A DNA stretch of 8,116 nucleotides from an uncultured Eubacteriales bacterium. GTDB taxonomy: Bacteria; Bacillota; Clostridia; Oscillospirales; Butyricicoccaceae. The stretch lies in NCBI GenBank assembly GCA_934675045.1, contig CAKUPI010000071.1:1-8116 (forward strand), written 5' to 3'. Position numbers and translations under genes: made by a program. Positions 4,427 to 8,116 of the stretch are shown in pieces (the stretch's first letter is position 1; each line of letters opens with the position of its first letter). The notes under the pieces were generated by a model that worked only from the letters and a program-made list of their open reading frames with translations, ran no database searches and was not told the origin of the DNA.

Positions 4427-5434
4427 GTGACCGTTCGCGAGACGATTGAACAGATCGAAAGAGAGACGCTGTCGCCCCTCGCGGCGCTGTCCGAGCGTTC
4501 GCGGGGCCGTGCGCATCCGGATGACGTGTGTGATGTGCGGACCTGTTATATGCGCGATCGCGACCGCATCATTCACAGCAAGGCCTTCCGGCGGCTCAAG
4601 CACAAGACGCAGGTCTTTATTTCGCCCGAGGGCGACCATTACCGCACGCGGCTGACCCACACGCTCGAGGTGTCGCAAATCGGCCGCACCATTGCGCGCG
4701 GCCTGCGCCTCAACGAGGATTTGGTCGAGGCCATCGCGCTCGGGCACGATTTGGGGCACACCCCCTTCGGCCACGCCGGCGAGAAGGCGCTCGACAGCGT
4801 TTCGGACTGCGGCTTCCGGCACAACGAGCAGAGCCTGCGCGTCGTCGAGCAGCTGGAAAAGGGGGGCCGCGGACTCAACCTCACCTGCGAGGTGCGCGAC
4901 GGCATTGTCTGCCACACCAGCGGCGGCAAGACGGCCGACACGCTCGAGGGGCAGATCGTTCACTACTCCGACCGCATCGCCTACATCAACCACGACATCG
5001 ACGACGCGCTGCGCGGCGGCATTCTGCGCGAGACGGACATTCCCGGCCATCTCGGCGAGCTTCTGGGCCGCTCGCACAGCGGGCGGATCAATTCGCTGGT
5101 GCTGTCGGCCATCCGCTACGGCGCCGCCTCCGGCCGCATCGGGCTGGAACCCGCGTACGCCGGCGCCATGGAGGAACTGTGGCAGTTCATGTTCCGCGCC
5201 GTGTACAAAAACCCCGTTGCCAAGGGGGAAGAAAGCCGCGGCATGGACATTTTAAAGCGCCTGTACGAGCATTTTTACCGGCATCCGGAGCAGATGCCGG
5301 CCGAGTACCGGGAAACGGCCGGGCGGGACGGGCTTTCGCGCGCCGTGTGCGACTACATCGCCGGCATGACCGACCGCTTTGCCGTGGCGCGGTTTGAGGA
5401 TTTGTTCATTCCGAAGTTCTGGAGCAAGATGTAA
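4427..5434 (+). CDS. dgt: Deoxyguanosinetriphosphate triphosphohydrolase-like HD protein
   Basis: The 335-residue protein is a Dgt-type HD-domain phosphohydrolase that splits dNTPs to nucleosides and triphosphate, controlling dNTP pools in the cytoplasm. Which dNTP it prefers cannot be read from sequence. The metal-binding set is intact: H78 in RLTHTLEV, H107-D108 in GHDLGHTPFGH, and D182 in YSDRIAY; H111 and H116 are also kept. The upstream FRRLKHKTQVF (54-64) is typical of the family. Length agrees with the short Firmicutes dGTPase-like class, not the longer enterobacterial enzyme. The start is GTG 4427, with GGGAGGG (4414-4420) six bases upstream. It is the first gene of a tight cluster with the small membrane gene, dnaG and rpoD; the stop codon overlaps the next gene's ribosome binding site. 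Confidence 0.95.
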   Translation: MTVRETIEQIERETLSPLAALSERSRGRAHPDDVCDVRTCYMRDRDRIIHSKAFRRLKHKTQVFISPEGDHYRTRLTHTLEVSQIGRTIARGLRLNEDLVEAIALGHDLGHTPFGHAGEKALDSVSDCGFRHNEQSLRVVEQLEKGGRGLNLTCEVRDGIVCHTSGGKTADTLEGQIVHYSDRIAYINHDIDDALRGGILRETDIPGHLGELLGRSHSGRINSLVLSAIRYGAASGRIGLEPAYAGAMEELWQFMFRAVYKNPVAKGEESRGMDILKRLYEHFYRHPEQMPAEYRETAGRDGLSRAVCDYIAGMTDRFAVARFEDLFIPKFWSKM

Positions 5435-5446
5435 GGAGGGGATCCG

Positions 5447-5815
5447 ATGGCGCTGTTGGGAAAAAGACTGCTGTATTTTTTGTGGTTTTACGGTGATATG
5501 TGCCTGATTTTGCGCGCGGCCGTCGCGCTGCTGGCAGGGTGGCTGCCCGCCGGGCAGCCCGACTGGCGCAACGTCGCCGTGCTGCTCGGCGCCATGGCGC
5601 TGACGGCGGCCGCCGTTTACCCCGTGTTCCGGCGCATGGGCCAAAAGCCCGTCTGGCGGCTGGTCGCCGGATTGATGGCCGGGGCCGGTTATTGGCAGAT
5701 GACGGCGGTCGTGTTCCGGCATTGCGCGGCCGGGGGCCTTCTCAGCCTGGTGCCGGCTGCCGTCATGGCGTACATCACGGTATACGGACTGAAAAAGCCG
5801 GAGATTTACTGGTAA
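5447..5815 (+). CDS. Small multi-pass membrane protein of unknown function
   Basis: I do not recognise this 122-residue protein. Hydrophobic segments at about 8-33, 42-62, 69-90 and 96-114 suggest four membrane helices. Short basic stretches (K6-R7, R62-R63-K67, K116-K117) favour an inside location for the N-terminus and the 62-68 loop. Tryptophans (13, 32, 40, 70, 83, 122) sit near the predicted helix ends. There is no cysteine pair, catalytic motif or signal peptidase site that I can name. It is very likely translated: AAGGAGGGG (5433-5441) overlaps the dgt stop codon and is five bases before the ATG. The gap to dgt is 12 bases and to dnaG 28 bases, so it should be co-transcribed with both. 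The position suggests a lineage-specific gene inserted in the macromolecular synthesis operon; a role in replication or dNTP metabolism is only a guess from context. Confidence 0.88.
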   Translation: MALLGKRLLYFLWFYGDMCLILRAAVALLAGWLPAGQPDWRNVAVLLGAMALTAAAVYPVFRRMGQKPVWRLVAGLMAGAGYWQMTAVVFRHCAAGGLLSLVPAAVMAYITVYGLKKPEIYW

Positions 5816-5843
5816 AAGAGACAAGGCGGAAGGGGGGAATCCT

Positions 5844-7595
5844 ATGGCGCTGCCTGACAGCTTTCTGGACGAGCTGGTCGCGCGATGCGACATTGTCGAA
5901 ACGGTCCGGCGCTATGTTCCCCTGAAAAAAAGCGGGAGCAACTATTTTGGGCTTTGCCCCTTTCACAACGAAAAAACCCCCTCCTTCTCGGTGTCGCCCG
6001 ACAAGCAGATTTTTCACTGCTTCGGCTGCGGCGAGGGGGGCGGCGTCATTCAGTTTGTCATGAAAATCGAGAACCTGCCCTTTCTCGACGCCGTGCGCAT
6101 GCTGGCCGAGTCGGCGGGTATGCAGATGCCCTCTGACCGCGAGCAGAGCGACGAGCAGCGCCGCGCGCGCGAGCGTATGCTGAGCATGAACCGCGAGGCG
6201 GCGCGCTGGTTTCACAGCCTGCTGTGGCAGAAGCAGGGGGAAGCGGCGCTGGCTTACTTTGCCCGCCGCGGGCTTTCCAAAAAAACGGTGACCACCTTTG
6301 GGCTGGGCTGCTCGGAGGACTCGTGGGACAGCCTGCTCAAGCACCTGACGGGGCTGGGCTACCGCCCGGGCGAAATCGAAAAGGCCGGGCTGGCCGTCCG
6401 CGGCAGCGGCGGCGGGCTGTACGACCGCTTCCGCGGGCGGGTCATGTTCCCCATCATCGACGTCCGCGGCAACGTCGTCGGCTTCGGCGGCCGCGTGCTG
6501 GACGACAGCAAGCCCAAGTACTTAAACTCGCCCGAAACGCCGGTTTTTCACAAAAACCGCAACCTGTTCGCCCTGAACATCGCCAAAAAGAGCAAGATGG
6601 GCAGGCTGATTCTGGCCGAGGGCTACATGGACGTCATTGCGCTGCATCAGGCGGGCTTTGACTGCGCCGTCGCCTCGCTGGGAACGGCGCTGACCGACGA
6701 GCAGGCCAAGCTGATGACGCGCTACGTCAAAGAGGTCGTCATCTGCTACGACTCGGACGGCGCGGGGCAAAAAGCGGCGCAGCGCGCCATCGACATTTTA
6801 AACCGCGCCGGGCTCGAGGTCCGCGTGCTGCGCGTGCCGGGGGCCAAGGACCCCGACGAATACATTAAGCAGAACGGAAGCGAGGCCTTCGGCCTGCTGC
6901 TGAAAAAGCCGCAGACCGACGGCGAATACCGCATTGCGCAGCTGGCTGCGCAATATGATTTGGGGCAGGACGATGGCCGCATCGCCTTTTTGAAGGCGGC
7001 CGTTTCCATGCTGTCGGCCATGCCCAGCCGCATCGAACGCGAAATTTACGCGCGCGGGGCCGCGCGGCTGGCGGGCATTTCGGAAAACGCCATTTTGACG
7101 GAGATCGAACGCGCGATGGCGCAGAACCGCCGCCGCCAGAAGCGGGAAACGGAAAAGAAGGCGCTGCAGCCGCTGCGGCAGGTTCAGCCGCAGGAGAGGG
7201 ACCTGCGGTACCAAAACCCCCGCTCGGCGCTGTGCGAGGAAAAGCTGCTGGCGCTGGTTTTGCAGGACCAGGACTTTTTGGACAAGGCGCGGGCCAAAAT
7301 CGCGCCCGAGGCGTTTTCTTCGGATTTTCTGGCCAAAATATACCGAAAGGCCGTCGAGCGCCGCGAGCAGGGGCTGGAGCCGTCGGCGGCCGCCTGCATG
7401 GCCGGGCTTCAGGAAAGCGAGATTCGCCACCTGTCCGGTGTTTTGGCCGAGGCGGTGCGCTCGCGGGAGCCCGAAAAAGAAATGGACGACTACATTGGCA
7501 CCATCCTGTTTGAATACCAAAAGAGAACCGCACAGGACGGCGACGATTTGCTGCGCGCAGCGGCCAGCCGGCGCCGTGAGCATGAGGGAGGATAA
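5844..7595 (+). CDS. dnaG: DNA primase
   Basis: DnaG makes RNA primers for chromosome replication and works with the replicative helicase at the fork. The 583-residue protein has all parts of the family. The CHC2 zinc finger has C38, H41, C59 and C62. The catalytic core contains DRFRGRVMFPI (194-204), FGGRVL (214-219) and KYLNSPET (225-232). In the TOPRIM domain, E259 of LAEGYMD (257-263) and D303/D305 of YDSDGAG are the expected metal ligands. A basic, glutamine-rich linker (about 425-455) leads to a C-terminal helicase-binding region (about 460-565). Length is normal for Firmicutes. ATG 5844 has AAGGGGGG (5830-5837) six bases upstream. The gene ends three bases before rpoD, and its last codons carry the rpoD ribosome binding site, so expression of the two is coupled. 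Confidence 0.98.
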   Translation: MALPDSFLDELVARCDIVETVRRYVPLKKSGSNYFGLCPFHNEKTPSFSVSPDKQIFHCFGCGEGGGVIQFVMKIENLPFLDAVRMLAESAGMQMPSDREQSDEQRRARERMLSMNREAARWFHSLLWQKQGEAALAYFARRGLSKKTVTTFGLGCSEDSWDSLLKHLTGLGYRPGEIEKAGLAVRGSGGGLYDRFRGRVMFPIIDVRGNVVGFGGRVLDDSKPKYLNSPETPVFHKNRNLFALNIAKKSKMGRLILAEGYMDVIALHQAGFDCAVASLGTALTDEQAKLMTRYVKEVVICYDSDGAGQKAAQRAIDILNRAGLEVRVLRVPGAKDPDEYIKQNGSEAFGLLLKKPQTDGEYRIAQLAAQYDLGQDDGRIAFLKAAVSMLSAMPSRIEREIYARGAARLAGISENAILTEIERAMAQNRRRQKRETEKKALQPLRQVQPQERDLRYQNPRSALCEEKLLALVLQDQDFLDKARAKIAPEAFSSDFLAKIYRKAVERREQGLEPSAAACMAGLQESEIRHLSGVLAEAVRSREPEKEMDDYIGTILFEYQKRTAQDGDDLLRAAASRRREHEGG

Positions 7596-7598
7596 AGA

Positions 7599-8116
7599 AT
7601 GGCAGACATGGAAAACGCAAAAAATCTGCTGCATGATTTGCTGGAGAACGGAAAAAAGAACGGCAAGCTGGCGATGAAGGACATCACCCGCGTCTTTGAC
7701 GAGATGGAGCTTGCGCCCGACCAGCAGGACCGGTTTTTCGAGGTGCTGGAAAAGGCCGGCATCGACGTGGCCGTCGAGGAGGAGGATTTTCTGCTCGAAC
7801 GGCAGCTGCTCGACGACGTCGACGGCGACTTCCCCGGAGCGGTGGAGGAAATCCCCGAGGAAGAGCTGACCGACACCGCGGTGCTGACCGAGGGCCTGGC
7901 CATTGACGACCCGGTGCGCATGTACCTGAAGGAAATCGGCAAGGTGCCCCTGCTCAGCGCGGAGGAAGAAATCGAAATTGCCAAGCGCATGGAGGAAGGC
8001 GACGAAGAAGCCAAAAAAAAGCTGACCGAAGCCAACCTGCGTCTGGTGGTGTCCATCGCCAAGCGCTATGTGGGGCGCGGCATGCTGTTTTTGGATTTGA
8101 TTCAGGAGGGCAACCT
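7599..8116 (+). CDS. rpoD: RNA polymerase primary sigma factor, 5' part (cut by window edge)
   Basis: The reading frame is open from ATG 7599 to the last base and gives 172 residues. It is the N-terminal part of the housekeeping sigma-70/sigma-A factor, which directs RNA polymerase to TTGACA/TATAAT promoters such as those in this window. Residues 1-60 are a region 1.1-like helical domain; 61-100 are an acidic linker. [12 protein letters not shown] (103-114) is region 1.2, and [17 protein letters not shown] (146-162) with [10 protein letters not shown] (163-172) covers regions 2.1 and early 2.2. The -10 and -35 recognition regions (2.4, 4.2) lie beyond the edge. AGGGAGGA (7585-7592), inside the end of dnaG, is six bases before the ATG. 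The dnaG-rpoD gap is three bases. An ATG at 7608 is possible but less well spaced. Confidence 0.97.
   Translation, partial: MADMENAKNLLHDLLENGKKNGKLAMKDITRVFDEMELAPDQQDRFFEVLEKAGIDVAVEEEDFLLERQLLDDVDGDFPGAVEEIPEEELTDTAVLTEGLAIDDPVRMYLKEIGKVPLLSAEEEIEIAKRMEEGDEEAKKKLTEANLRLVVSIAKRYVGRGMLFLDLIQEGN

Noticed and set aside
3629..5077. A 482-codon minus-strand frame opposite yigZ and dgt.
   Set aside because: It is the complement of genes with intact family motifs; it spans their intergenic gap and has no ribosome binding site or promoter.
6798..7634. A 278-codon minus-strand frame opposite dnaG.
   Set aside because: It has no domain signal; the plus strand encodes complete DnaG with all catalytic residues and the start of rpoD.
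8013..8020. A run of eight A followed by G in rpoD, resembling a dnaX-type slippery heptamer.
   Set aside because: There is no internal Shine-Dalgarno and no strong downstream hairpin, and the zero frame continues as conserved sigma factor.

Overview
The window reads as a core chromosomal segment of a GC-rich low-GC-phylum relative, most likely a Clostridia member of the Oscillospirales/Ruminococcaceae type. This is an inference from three things seen here: consistently strong Shine-Dalgarno sequences of the AAGGAGG kind, sigma-A type promoters, and a dgt/dnaG/rpoD block next to hflX, all in DNA whose third codon positions are mostly G or C. There are no mobile elements, CRISPR arrays, rRNA or tRNA genes. 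Everything with a recognisable function is housekeeping.

Layout. Bases 1-174 hold no convincing gene; a possible leftward promoter and a structured leader point to a gene beginning beyond the left edge. A membrane-anchored parvulin-type peptidyl-prolyl isomerase (216-1781, minus strand) has its own terminator, a near-consensus promoter, and a hairpin in its 5' leader. From there a gap of about 380 bases runs to rpmE. It carries two divergent promoters separated by a cluster of inverted repeats that includes terminators facing both ways. To the right, all genes are on the plus strand: rpmE (ribosomal protein L31, zinc-binding form) with a strong terminator; hflX (ribosome-rescue GTPase, probably starting at TTG) overlapping a YigZ/IMPACT-family gene; then dgt (HD-type dNTPase), a 122-residue four-helix membrane protein that I do not recognise, dnaG (primase) and the 5' part of rpoD (primary sigma factor), which runs off the right edge.

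How the genes fit together. dgt, the small membrane gene, dnaG and rpoD are packed with gaps of 3 to 28 bases and each has its own strong ribosome binding site, so they are probably one transcript. This is the macromolecular synthesis operon, linking dNTP control, replication priming and transcription initiation. rpmE, hflX and yigZ contribute to ribosome assembly, rescue of stalled ribosomes and a translation-associated function.

I find no clear new multi-gene system. The items most worth a second look are the unrecognised membrane protein inside the dgt-dnaG interval, the tandem (degenerate plus canonical) parvulin architecture of the foldase, and the unusual density of inverted repeats and terminators between the divergent foldase and rpmE promoters.
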